From: Parapristionchus giblindavisi
Taxonomy: Eukaryota > Nematoda > Chromadorea > Rhabditida > Diplogasteridae
Assembly: GCA_943737045.1 (NCBI GenBank)
Contig: CALSFV010000317.1
Coordinates: 250,001 to 314,000, forward strand
Length of the DNA stretch: 64,000 bases
Direction: 5' to 3'
In this document: piece after piece, positions 31,792 through 60,973 of the stretch
How the letters are laid out: each line of letters begins with the position of its first letter
How positions within the stretch are numbered: the stretch's first letter is position 1
Program-made: the position numbers and the translations under genes
Notes under the pieces: model-generated
The model's database searches: none
What the model was told of the DNA's origin: nothing
What the model saw: the letters and a program-made list of their open reading frames with translations, nothing else

Positions 31792-32284
31792 ACTAACAAA
31801 ATAAAGATAGGATGTTTCGATCTCTGTTAATATTTCGATAGATTTATTCACATTTAGCGAGCAAATTAGGAAAATGCCAATGAAAATAAAATAAAATAAT
31901 GAAATGACAAACATCGTATTCATAAACTACGTTCAGACACTCTCCGATCGGCCGACATCCCTAACAGCCGCGGAGCTATGTTCGAGCACAAGTCTATGCA
32001 TCTCAAAACCGAACAAAACGGTATATATATTTATATCATATCAACGTTTCATGCGAGACAGAAATATGACGATGGAAAATTGTTTGAAATCTTTTATAGT
32101 TTGGCAGTTTATCAATTGGCCAAGCCGAATTATTTGCATATTCGTTGCAGTTTCCATCACCTCAAACATGCCCTTCGAATTTCATAAGTAACCTGATATT
32201 ATCGGCCGCTCATCACGATTCATCAGAGACCAAGTGAGACCTTAGAAGCACACCCCGATATAATTTCTCAGGTGTTTGAATCCT
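31792..32284. other. intergenic; two overlapping open frames, not assigned
   Basis: Frames at 31904-32191 and 31978-32187 look partly coding (KYDDGKLFEIFYSLAVYQL) but cannot be joined to neighbours in phase. They could be a decayed exon. Confidence 0.3.
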
Positions 32285-32515
32285 TGCATGATCCGAGTAA
32301 AATTCGTGCAATTAATGGCATGATCATGCATGGAATATACTCGAATCATGCATGGATTATCCGTGATCATGCATGGATTCTGTCATTCCATGCATGATCA
32401 CGGAAGATCCATGCATGATCACGAACCACGGATATTCCATGCATGATCATGCATGGAATGTCGAATCATGCATGATTATACTTGTATTCGTGATCATGCA
32501 AGGATTTCAACACCA
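32285..32515. repeat. cluster of GATCATGCATGGA direct and inverted repeats
   Basis: ATGATCATGCATGGA and its complement TCCATGCATGATCA recur at least eight times in both orientations. The block is bracketed by AATCCTTGCATGATC and GATCATGCAAGGATT, so it is also one large inverted repeat. Confidence 0.85.
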
Positions 32516-32612
32516 GAGTTGAAACTGTTTGCGCTGGCAACACTATCTCGCACTATTTGTCCACGCGAGTGTTGTCAGGGAAGATAGTATCAAATTATCT
32601 CGAAAGTCACTT
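32513..32612. repeat. diverged family-1 MITE copy
   Basis: It keeps GAGTTGAAACTGTTTGCGC, CTGGCAACACTATCTCGC and the mirrored TATCAAATTATCTCG. Confidence 0.6.
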
Positions 32613-32651
32613 TAAAATTGAAGAAAAAGTTATAGTTTTTATTACTTTCAG

Positions 32652-33712
32652 AACGGCTATTATCGACGGAAACAGGATACATAGCATTATTTCTGGGATA
32701 AACATCGTCGTTGACCCCATGGATCGGTTTATCGACGAGTTCATTCATTCATGCATCATGTAACATATTTATTTATTTATTTGTTTATTTATTTGTTGTA
32801 TTTATTTAATTGTTTATGTATTTAATTTTTTTATTCCATCAAACATTCACGAAGATATTACTGGCAAAGGAAAAAAGGGGAGATGGATTTCCCTCGAATA
32901 TAAGCGATTTCGGATAAAAAATAAATTGAAAGCTGATAATTTCAGGAAAGATGATTGTCTGGGAATGTCGAAAGATGCGAAGAATATGACTGCTTTTCTT
33001 GAGGAATTACTTGAGAACAGTGCTGATAGTTGGGAATTCTGGCCTCAGACTTGGTATGATTTATGATTTATATTAAAAAATTCTCCAATATTTAACATTA
33101 AATATCCAATCGCCACCTGTGTTTGTGAATTTGAAACTCCCGCGCTGGCAATGATCTCTCGCTTTCTCTGTCTACGAGAGCGCGCAGAGAGTTTCAAATT
33201 AGTAACCGATTGATTATGAATTCAGGAGCTGTGACATTTCTTCTGATCTCAATAACGTCTTCAAATACGATAGCGATGATCCGGAGACCTTCGCCAACAA
33301 TATCGGTGAACTTATGCTAAAAAATAACGTTAGTTCAAGGTTTCCACTTGAAAAATCACTGTGAAATTTAAAGAATATACATTTTTCAATTTAAAAATTG
33401 ATTTAAATAATCAATAATTTGTATCTCTCGAAATCTACCGTATGTTTATCAAAAAAAATCAATAATTTGTAGGTCTCTAAATCTACCGTATCTTCTGTTT
33501 ATCAAAAAATCGATTATTTGTAGGTCTCCAAATCTACCGTATCCTCTGTTTATGATGCTATTATGAGTGAAGAGCTAGCAACGGAGACAACAGTTATTCG
33601 GGAATTCCTAAAGACCCGTATCATATCCTCTCCATATCTGAGTGAACTGATTATTCGTTTATACCATGATGATTATTCCGTTCTTCGCTATGAATTGCCG
33701 GATGGATTCTAA
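32652..33712 (+). CDS. protein of unknown family, at least 168 aa (5' end unresolved)
   Basis: Four exons in phase: 32652-32759, 32946-33053, 33226-33328, 33524-33712, ending TAA. The product is acidic and helical (MTAFLEELLENSADSWEFW, DDPETFANNIGELMLKNN, then TTVIREFLKTR). It has no signal peptide or membrane helix in the part seen. The first exon starts after CTTTCAG without an in-frame ATG at its head; ATG at about 32719 or an unseen upstream exon could start it. The acceptor of the last exon is present in three tandem copies. The intron between exons 2 and 3 holds a family-1 MITE. No homologue is recognised. Confidence 0.6.
33113..33205. repeat. family-1 MITE copy, internally shortened
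   Basis: GTTTGTGAATTTGAAACTCC and AGAGAGTTTCAAATTAG are the surviving ends, with CTCTCGCTTTCTCTGTCTAC between. Confidence 0.7.
33440..33570 (+). repeat. triplicated splice-acceptor/exon-start unit
   Basis: Three copies of about 53 bp each carry AATTTGTAG (or TATCTC) followed by GTCTC(T/C)AAATCTACCGTAT. Only the third (acceptor at 33521-33523) leads into an open exon; the second leads to a stop within 16 codons. Confidence 0.8.
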
Positions 33713-33874
33713 TGTTCTATATTATTTATTTATTACTTAGGATTATTGTTTGTATATATTTTAATGACCTTTGATCTATCTGCATAATACGGGTATTTAT
33801 ATTACTGTATTTATCAATGTTTAGAATAAATGCATAACCACTGCATAACCAATCAGTTTGTACATGCGATATTT

Positions 33875-33975
33875 AAGGGGACACCCAAGCAGATTTGAAA
33901 CTCTCCACTCTGGACACACTATCTCGCTTTCTTATTGTTAATCTACGAGAGAGTATTGCCAATGCGGAGAGTGCC
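33875..33975. repeat. family-1 palindromic MITE copy
   Basis: It runs from ACACCCAAGCAGATTTGAAA through CTACGAGAGAGTATTGCC to GCGGAGAGTG. The right end is lost about 50 bp before the tRNA gene. Confidence 0.7.
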
Positions 33976-34023
33976 TTGATACTGCTGCTTGTCACATAGA
34001 TCACGCGCGAGTCCCGAAGACAT

Positions 34024-34096
34024 GGCCGCGTGGCGCAATGGATAACGCGTCTGCCTACGGAGCAGAAGATTGTAGGTTCGATCCCTACCGTGGTCG
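34024..34096 (+). tRNA. tRNA-Arg(ACG)
   Basis: This is a 73-nt cloverleaf. The acceptor stem GGCCGCG pairs with CGTGGTC (G-U pairs allowed). The A box is TGGCGCAATGG and the anticodon arm is TCTGC-CTACGGA-GCAGA with anticodon ACG. The T arm is GTAGGTTCGATCCCTAC with a perfect B box. The discriminator base is G. The sequence closely follows the eukaryotic tRNA-Arg(ACG) pattern. A TCTTTT tract follows as a weak pol III terminator. Confidence 0.93.
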
Positions 34097-34573
34097 TAAT
34101 CTTTTGCAATGTTCAATAATAATTTGCTTTGCTAATTTACGAAATCTATCGCTATTGTCGATGCTTTTGATCTACCTGATCAGCCAGGTATTTTCTGACC
34201 TTCATTTTACTCCAAAATATCATATTTTGCGACACACGAATCAAGAAAAATATCAATTGATGATCATTTGCCTCATGGGACAATTGAGCTTACTGATGCA
34301 AAAGTTTGTTAATTACATATGACAAGATGAGCCCAGTTTGCCTGATTGATTGATCTCTATATATTTCTTACCTTATGCACCCCCACCCCCTTTTATTTCA
34401 CCATAGCATTTATGAGAGTCATTATCATCATGTATCATTATGTTTCACTCGTATTTTCTAATTGTTTCTCGTTGCGCTCTCGGGCGTAGATAAAATATAT
34501 ATATGATGAATATTATATGAAATTCGATTTATACGTCAGCAATAGTTTTTTTTTGAAAACTAGAAAAAAATTA

Positions 34574-34646
34574 CGACCAAGGTAGGGATCGAACCTACAA
34601 TCTTCTGCTCCGTAGGCAGACGCGTTATCCATTGCGCCACGCGGCC
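34574..34646 (-). tRNA. tRNA-Arg(ACG), second copy, opposite strand
   Basis: It is identical to the copy at 34024-34096 except in the 3' acceptor strand (CTTGGTC instead of CGTGGTC), which leaves one mismatch in the stem. The minus strand continues into TTTTTTT, a good pol III terminator. The two genes are about 480 bp apart and point towards each other. Confidence 0.88.
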
Positions 34647-35024
34647 ATGTTCTAAGGTAAACTCCTTGACGATGAATAGATTCAATGTCCAACGATAATA
34701 CCCGTCACTTATTTTTATTCCAAGTAAAAGCAAAACTATGTACAACAAAAATAAATATTATGATTACAAGGAAAACAGTAAGGTGGCATTCGATAGCTAA
34801 CAATCGAAATGAGGAATGGTGCTCCCCAATCACGGTTTCTGTGTCTTTCTTCACTCGAACAATTGATGGGATGATTTCGATGACCTACAAATATTTCCTT
34901 ATTGGTTTCAGTGATTTTATGATAAAAATACTTTTGATCGACTTAAGGAAGATTTCTTTAAAGTCACACCCGAGCTAATTTAATTTTCCGCTCAAAACTT
35001 ATAAATTTAGAAATATGAAACCAC

Positions 35025-35231
35025 TTACTTTACCACGACGTCACTCTCCGAATTTGTGAGTCGAAGTTTGGTCAATGCATCAAAAGTTTCCTTCTCCGAT
35101 TGTTCCTCTGGCGTTAAGTCAGCGACAGGAATAGTGCCCGAAACGTCACGAGGAACGACTACGTTGTCGAGAAGAACTAGGACAAGAATCAGGATGACCA
35201 GACCGGTCATGAGAGCGAAGGCCTTGTGATT
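35025..35231 (-). CDS. tiny membrane protein, about 62 aa
   Basis: The exon begins after TTTTCAG (acceptor at 35232-35234), and the first ATG is at 35210. The frame reads MTGLVILILVLVLLDNVVV, a membrane helix or signal anchor, then an acidic-polar tail (DLTPEEQSEKETFD), ending TAA. The stop overlaps a GTAAGT donor, so the frame could also splice onward. The segment before the ATG reads NHKAFAL, like the RHKTFLI of the plus-strand gene at 30934-31339. The two are probably paralogues flanking the tRNA pair. No known family. Confidence 0.5.
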   Translation of the reverse strand, partial: NHKAFALMTGLVILILVLVLLDNVVVPRDVSGTIPVADLTPEEQSEKETFDALTKLRLTNSESDVVVK

Positions 35232-35234
35232 CTG

Positions 35235-35405
35235 AAAACACTGGGTGTTTGGCACTACTTCAGAATAGGGTATCAGAACACCGGGCAAGTCCAAAATGAT
35301 ATAAAAAATGATGTAAACAGCAATGAAAGTACGTTTAAATTAGACATTTATACTATTTTTTTGGACAGGTACCCTATTCCGAAGTAGTGCCGGGTGTTTT
35401 TGATC
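35235..35405. repeat. inverted repeat with GGCACTACTTCAGAATAGGG arms
   Basis: ACACTGGGTGTTTGGCACTA and ACTTCAGAATAGGGTA face TACCCTATTCCGAAGTAGT and GCCGGGTGTTTT. The words recur in the first 450 bp of the window. Confidence 0.7.
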
Positions 35406-36221
35406 TGTTTTTGATTTGGAACGAAAATGAAACAGAAAAGATCGTACTTTTCATGTGGCATAGTTTTCTCTAATGTTATGCTATCAAGTTATGTATGAAA
35501 AAAATTCGACAAACCGTTCTTGCGCAATGAAACATTGATGCCTTTTCTGCGTTTTTCTTCGTTATATGAATTTTGATTCAGTGAACAGCGGTCATTAATT
35601 GCTCTATAAAACATCGAAAATATAATCTAACAAATGAATATTGACCGAAAAACTACAATGATTATTTTTAAATTATTAAAATAATTTAATGGACAAAGTG
35701 TAAAATGACTTCGGGTAAAACAGACAAAAAAGAAATTAAAACAGGCACACATCTAAGCAATTTTATATAGAGAAAGCCGAAACAGGGGCGGGTTTGAACT
35801 TTGGACAATGAAACTATGGAGGAAAACCTTGTTGGGGAAGATCATTATACACGATAAGCCCACTCAACGAAACACAGAGAAAAATGCGGGAAACACCTCA
35901 ACCCCAGCTGAAATACAGAGAGCACGATACCTATGGTATATTTAACTTTAAAAAATATTTATCACTTTTTGTGTTCTTTATATTTAACACTTTTATGTTA
36001 ACACTTTTTTGTTATATTTAACACTTTTTGTATCATATTTAACACTTTATAGCTGTTACTCTTTCAAATATAGTTTCATATTAAACTTGTTTCTCCGTGT
36101 GGAGGATTCCTGGGAGCAAAGCTATGGTTATTCTGGTTGTTTATGAATATTGCAAGAAACAGTGGATGTCATGTCACTACAGATCCGGTGACCCACCGTT
36201 CAGTTTTTATCTCGTTATTAA

Positions 36222-36334
36222 AGGGATGGAAACCTTTGTCAACGGTCTCTTCAACGCTCTACGCTCTCTCGTTGTTGGAGAGCAGAGAAATAGTGTGAGC
36301 AATGAAGAGACCGTTGACAAAGGTTTCGGTCCCT
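36222..36334. mobile_element. family-2 TTAA MITE copy
   Basis: TTAA at 36218-36221 and 36335-36338 flanks AGGGATGGAAACCTTTGTCA and GACAAAGGTTTCGGTCCCT. The arms are close to perfectly inverted, so this is one of the least decayed copies. Confidence 0.88.
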
Positions 36335-36462
36335 TTAAATGTAAATATCATGTATCGAACAAGCTATGGCTTATATTCACTCCCATCTACGAACGATTGT
36401 TTGTCTGGAGATCAGGTACATAGATTGTTTCAACCGTGTAAGGTCATGCTTACCCGGCCTGT

Positions 36463-36572
36463 CACACAGAAAAATAAGTGTTATTTATCCACGGAGCATA
36501 AGACCTGAGAAGTGTTATATTTAAATCTTCTCGGGTCTTATGCTCCGTGGCACTTATTTCTCTCTATGTGTG
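36463..36572. repeat. short inverted-repeat element
   Basis: CACACAGA and CCACGGAGCATAAGACC on the left face GGTCTTATGCTCCGTGG and TATGTGTG on the right. The edge is shared with the element at 8415. Confidence 0.85.
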
Positions 36573-36582
36573 AGGCACGAGT

Positions 36583-37054
36583 ATATCGTACATGTAAAAA
36601 TAGTTGTATCATGAATGGTGTGAATGGATCTGAACGGATCAGGCCGATCAAACGGGATTGTGAGCGAGAAGGCTATTTTCGTTATTTTTCTTTCCTTTCA
36701 TTGTTTTTCTTTCCTTCGAATCTACCGTATTGAAAGAAATAACGCCAAAATATTGCCATTTAGCAAAAATCATTGCTTTACAAATGAATAAATTGTTCCG
36801 ATTATACGCTGAATAAATGGGTCAATTTTGGTTCATTGGAGCAATTTATTCCTCGCGAAAATGATGATTTTTGTTTAATAGCAATATTTTGGCGTAATGT
36901 ATTTCAGTATAGTAGATTCGATGAAAAGAAAAACAATGAAAAGAAAGAAAAATAACGAAATTGACCGGCTCGCTCACAGTCCCGTTTGATCGGCCTGATC
37001 CGTTCAGATCCATTCACACCATTCATGATACAACTATTTTTACATGTACGATAT
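36583..37054. repeat. foldback element, about 470 bp
   Basis: ATATCGTACATGTAAAAATAG on the left mirrors CTATTTTTACATGTACGATAT on the right. Both arms also share GAATGGATCTGAACGGATCA and the CGCCAAAATATTG core. Each arm is about 180 bp. Confidence 0.9.
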
Positions 37055-37183
37055 TTTCGGCATACGACACACGCCAATTTTTTAAAATTATTCTATTATT
37101 TGTGCTATTTATTATTATTATTGTATTGTATTTCGTGTTTCTGATAGTTTGAAAAAAAAATTTCAAGAAAACCTTATCCAGGC

Positions 37184-37236
37184 CCGACTGGATCGTCACT
37201 CCTCCTCGTCTTCCTCGACAGTAAGAATACGGAGAG
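37184..37236 (-). pseudogene. decayed copy of the exon at 39040-39112
   Basis: On the minus strand it reads CRGRRGGVTIQSGLDK then GTTTTC, against GGGRGGGSIQSGGQDK then GTTTTT in the intact exon. The intron sequence after the donor (CACGAAATAC word) also matches, so a segment of at least 150 bp was duplicated. No good acceptor precedes it. Confidence 0.55.
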
Positions 37237-37390
37237 AATCTTGATGACGACGATTATTAGACGAGATTAGGACACTCATCACACATCTTCATGACACACA
37301 TACATGGGTGCAACGCTTTATCGGAACAGCCCATCTAAGAACGAGTGTTTTCCCGGAGATCGGGAACATGGCTACAGCCATGCACCCAGC

Positions 37391-37690
37391 CAGTACAGGT
37401 GTATTGTGCGTATAAAATGTACTTGCATAAGAAGATGACAAATGGTGCTAACGAACGGAAGTCACAATCGAGAGTCGGCTGAGATGTAGCCTTCTACATC
37501 TCGCCCCGCCTCTCGATTGTCTCTCCGCTGCCTCTCTCTAACCCGGCTGACCTTCGCCGCGCGCTATATTATATATAAAAGAGATCTGACATAGTTTCTG
37601 AACCATGCAAAACAAGAAAGTCTCTTGTGGGAGTGATTGGCTACTCTCGTACCAAATAAACAAGCGATTTTTATACGCTCAATACCCACC
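37391..37690. repeat. TIR element, TATAAAATGTACTTG copy
   Basis: The ends are ATTGTGCGTATAAAATGTACTTG and CAAGCGATTTTTATACGCTCAAT. Inside are TATATAAAAG and, near the right end, CTCTCGTACCAAATAAACAAG, a word shared with copies at 2807 and 50330. The TATA-like and AATAAA words could also suggest an LTR, but the inverted ends favour a DNA element. Confidence 0.6.
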
Positions 37691-38309
37691 GAGAACTGGT
37701 CTCAGCACTCATTGCACACACCGTAAACCATTTAGATCATAGGTGTCAATGATGCAAATCTGTGTGATACTGAAAATTTATGAAGAAGCGTATTTGTTAT
37801 TCAAACGTTTCGGAGAGTATTGCTCCATCATTAGTGACCCACAATGATTTTTGATCATACGATTGTGGGAGAGGCTCGAGAGAGATAAGGCGAACGAACA
37901 GAGATCAAAGATCAAAGATCATTAAACATGAGCCCGACGCATCATTATTGTTCTTCCTTTCAATTAATCAATAAAACCATGTTGCATGTCCGTTTGGCTT
38001 AATTGCATTTACAATAGTTTATAACTGCCTAGAAAATCTTTAAACCCATTTCTTGTCCACCTACCCTTTACGTTCTGAACTTGTTTCCCTCCCCTTTTCT
38101 TCACCCCTTGTGTGCAAGTCGACAAAAATCCATAGTACTCTCATTTCAGGTAATTTACCTTTATTCATAATTTTTACTGTGCATAATAATAGCAATCAAT
38201 CAATCAATATTCTTGTGATGATCTTCTCGTCACTTCTCTAATCGGAGATAGTTTGGTTGTATGTAGTTGAGAGAGCGACGGACGTCGACTATGATCGTCC
38301 GAGGAACTG

Positions 38310-40582
38310 TCACTGCAATGATGGATCGAAGATAAAACATCAAACTACAAAGACCAAAGATCAAACTACAAAGATCAAAGATCAATCTCAGAGATCAAAG
38401 ACCAACATACCTCATCAGCATCGGGGATGTCTCCATCATCGATGCGTCTCTCGTCGTCCGGTACTTCATCCACTCGTCCTTGTACTCCAGCCATCTGTGC
38501 GTGATTGGGATTTATTGATTGGGACTAGTATTGATTTTATTGATTTTCAAGGCGACGCAATCTTGCATTCTCTCTGCATCATTTCTAAACCATCGAATTC
38601 ATGTCGCACAGCCTTTTCATAATAGGAAAGACATAATAGATTTGATATATCAATCCTATCAAACCAAAACAATTAATAGCAAATCAAATCAATCAATAAT
38701 TTCCCCAACTGATCTACCGTATCCTCAGCCCCATCCCTCTACTCAATCATTCGTCTCCCTGCTGATTTCGTGTCGCACCGTTTCTTTATTATGCGCAAGA
38801 ACTCGGCTTTAAATATGCGCCTTCGATTTTTTAAAAATCATCCTATTATTTCATTCATATTATATATGTAGTTGGCAATCGATAAACGTACCCTGACACG
38901 AATGATCTACCGTAATCTTTGATCTTTGATCTCTAATACTTTTCAACAACTTTATTTATATTTTTTGTATCATACCTTATTAATATTGTTTTGTATTTCG
39001 TGTTTCGGGTAGAGTTTTAAAAATAATTTTAAAAAAAACCTTATCCTGGCCGCCCGACTGAATCGACCCTCCTCCTCGTCCTCCTCCGACGACGTCGACA
39101 GGATCGACGTCGCTGCAAGTATTGATTATTTTCGCTAAAAATACAAAAAAATAATCCAAAAAAATCAAGACCACGTATACATCACTTAATTATTAAAAAG
39201 CAGTTTTAATAAATACCTACGTTACCTTCACATCATTGTATTTCTACACAACTCACAAAAAAACCAAATAAAGGCATGCCCTATGCTAATTTTACCCTCC
39301 GCATTGGCAATACTCTCTCGAAGACAAAGAAAGCGAGAGAGCATTGCCAGAGCGAATATAAGTTCGGGATGTGCATTTAAAACTCCCTAGCGTCACTGAT
39401 TACAATCAAACTCGACTCACTCATTCTCCACTGGTGGAGGAGGTCGTTCAATCGGCTTGGATCCACCTCCCTCACTTCGCTCACGCTTCCGACCTAGGAT
39501 CAATTATCGATTTATTGATAATTTACGGAACTTTAAGATTATTTCACTTCAGTACAAGGGATAGTTATGGGTCAATTATCGATTTATTGATTGATTACCG
39601 GAACTTCAAGATTACTTCACTTCAGGACCAGTTATTCAGGGTTAGTTATTGACCAATTATCGATTTATTGATTGATCACGGAACTTTAAAGACACGCCCC
39701 GTGCTAATTTGAAACTCTCCGCTCTGGCCTCACTATCTCGCCTTCTTTGTCACGCGAGAGTGTTGCCATAGCGGAGAGTTTATTAACTCGGAGCATTTAT
39801 GATTCTTTCACTTCAGGACCGGTTATTGATTAGCTAGGGCTGTACCACTCGAACTAATGGGAGATGGGATTATTGACTTTAGAGATCGTTAAAGGGACAC
39901 TATGGTATTCGTCGACCGCACTCGCGCGCACCCTGCGCACCATCACGGCACACCATGCAGGCACACTGCACACTCAGCTCACTCCACTGCCATTCGTCGT
40001 CTTTCTCCGTTTGATCTTTGATCTTTGGGAAATCATCGATCGCTTTCTTCTCCATTCGGGATACATTTCGCTTGTTCAAACGCCTCTTCAGACTGGCCAT
40101 CAGAGCTTCGTCGGGGTTCTAGTATGTTGTTCTGTTCAAAAGTGGCGAAATGAAAAGAAACTCTCCTCGTTTAACGCACTCTCTCGCCACTTTTTCTTTT
40201 CTTTTCGTGGATTTTGAACAGCACATTAATTAAAATACTAAAATCTTAAATACAATAATACAAAAATCTTAAAGCAACACCCCAAGATAATTTGAAACTC
40301 TCCGCTCTGACCACACTCTCTCGCTTTCTTTGTCTACGAGAGAGTATTAACAATGTGGACAGCGAAATTAGCTTGGGATATGCCTTTAAATACAATAACA
40401 TTACACACCATACCATACCATGGGTTGACGGTGTTCTGCCGCGTGGACGCTCATCGTCGAAGCGACGCGCTCTTGCGGCACGCGGACGGACGCGGACTTG
40501 GTCGGGATTGGCGCGGGCGACATGCGCACGACCGATGGCGACTCAGGCGCCCACGAATTGGCGCGGCGGTGCAGCAAGTGGG
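38310..40582 (-). CDS. charged protein of unknown family (5' end unresolved)
   Basis: Exons in phase: 40419-40582, 39983-40118, 39421-39493, 39040-39112, 38411-38494, and a last exon that begins with the stop TGA (38310-38312). AATAAA follows on the minus strand at about 38160. Product segments: an Arg/Ser/Pro-rich start (PAPIPTKSASVRVPQERV), a basic helix (LKRRLNKRNVSRMEKKAID), RKRERSEGGGSKPIERPPPP, a Gly run (GGGRGGGSIQSGG), and an acidic end (DERRIDDGDIPDADE). It looks like a flexible nuclear or cytosolic protein; no domain family is recognised. The exon at 39983-40118 includes a TTTGATC-type repeat as coding sequence (PKIKDQ), which is unusual here. The upstream exon could not be placed. 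Confidence 0.6.
39272..39381. repeat. family-1 palindromic MITE copy
   Basis: AGGCATGCCCTATGCTAATT on the left and AGTTCGGGATGTGCATTT on the right enclose CTCTCTCGAAGACAAAG. Confidence 0.75.
39687..39800. repeat. family-1 palindromic MITE copy
   Basis: It starts AAGACACGCCCCGTGCTAA, has CTCTCCGCTCTGGCC and its mirror TAGCGGAGAGTTT. Confidence 0.75.
40130..40224. repeat. family-3 element copy
   Basis: TGTTCAAAAGTGGCGAAATG on the left and TTTTCGTGGATTTTGAACA on the right are inverted. The core is CTCTCCTCGTTTAACGCAC. Confidence 0.8.
40270..40389. repeat. family-1 palindromic MITE copy
   Basis: It opens TTAAAGCAACACCCCAAGATAA and closes TTAGCTTGGGATATGCCTTTAA, so TTAA lies at both outer edges. 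Confidence 0.85.
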
Positions 40583-41485
40583 CTGCAATGGGCGGACTGC
40601 TGCACACTCTGGCGCGACGTCTATAGGTCTAACACGTCCAGACCTTATAGGAAATACACGCCATTGCTTTCTCTTTCTAAAAATATATTTACGACTTTTC
40701 CATCGAAAAGTCAGGAGTTGAAAGACCTCATCGCTTCTCCGTATTTCGAACCAAAATTGTGACGGTGGAACACACTGTGGAGGTCATTCACGTGTAAAAA
40801 ATTCATTTTGTGATAGCAACCAAAGGTGAGATAGAGGTACGGTACATAGTCACTGCACGCACACGAGAATAGGGCGAGAGAAAACAGATAATCGAGCAAA
40901 TCAATCAATCAAAGATCAAAGATCAATCATACCAGGATGAGGCTTGCGGGGGTGGGGGGCAAATAAATCGTGATGAGGGGCAAGAACTACTACAGTACAT
41001 GATCGTGATAGGTATTAGCGTTCGATGTGTGAAAGAAATCAATTAGGATTACTGTGGGGATACTGTACATCGCTAGGGTTACTGTAGGGATACTGTACAT
41101 GATTAGTGTATGGGTAGATTTAGTAAAACCTATATGAGAGGGGAGATCATGGGTTGCCTGAGCTTATGGCGTGATTATGTTTTTGCGGTGAGACTATAGA
41201 GAGCTAAAGAGAGCTCACAAAACGGAGCTTGTGGAGCTCGGGGAGCCCAGAACTGAGAAAGGCTTCGGAACTTAAAGGAAATTAGCCGTAGTAGTGGGGA
41301 TTTGGATTAGATAATACACACAGAGGAAATTCATTTTTTTTAAAGCGCACCCCAAGCTAATTTGAAATTAACCGCTCCGGTCACGCTCTCTCGCTTTCTC
41401 TGTCTACGAGAGAGCGTCGCCAGGTCGGAGAGTCAAATTAGCTCAAGATGTTCCTGAATTTTCTCTCTGCGAGCCGATGAGTTAG
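40583..41485. other. intergenic between two minus-strand genes; nothing certain
   Basis: A short open stretch at about 40735-40785 (minus) could be an exon of the charged-protein gene, but its phase does not join. 41040-41105 repeats GGGATACTGTACAT. A family-1 MITE is at 41341-41455. Confidence 0.35.
41341..41455. repeat. family-1 palindromic MITE copy
   Basis: AAAGCGCACCCCAAGCTAAT on the left faces AAATTAGCTCAAGATGTTCC on the right. It ends about 30 bp before the stop codon of the K2P channel. Confidence 0.8.

Positions 41486-60973
<19,488 letters not shown>

Larger units (their letters stand above)
33713..35024. other. intergenic with two tRNA genes and MITEs
   Basis: Outside the tRNAs and the family-1 copies at 33875-33975 and 34962-34992 (truncated) no gene is seen. 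The longest open frames overlap the tRNAs. Confidence 0.45.
35406..38155. other. intergenic; repeat-rich, no intact gene recognised
   Basis: It contains a family-2 MITE, two inverted repeats, a TIR element and a decayed exon copy, listed separately. 35400-36090 is AT-rich with repeated CACTTTTTGTT words. 37700-38150 shows nothing beyond TTTGATC words. Confidence 0.4.

Noticed and set aside
34038..34322. Open frame MDNASAYGAEDCRF across the tRNA gene
   Set aside because: It is a translation of tRNA-Arg and its flank.
37391..37690. Solo LTR (TATATAAAAG followed by AATAAA)
   Set aside because: The ends are inverted, not direct, and copies elsewhere have the same inverted ends, so a DNA element is more likely.
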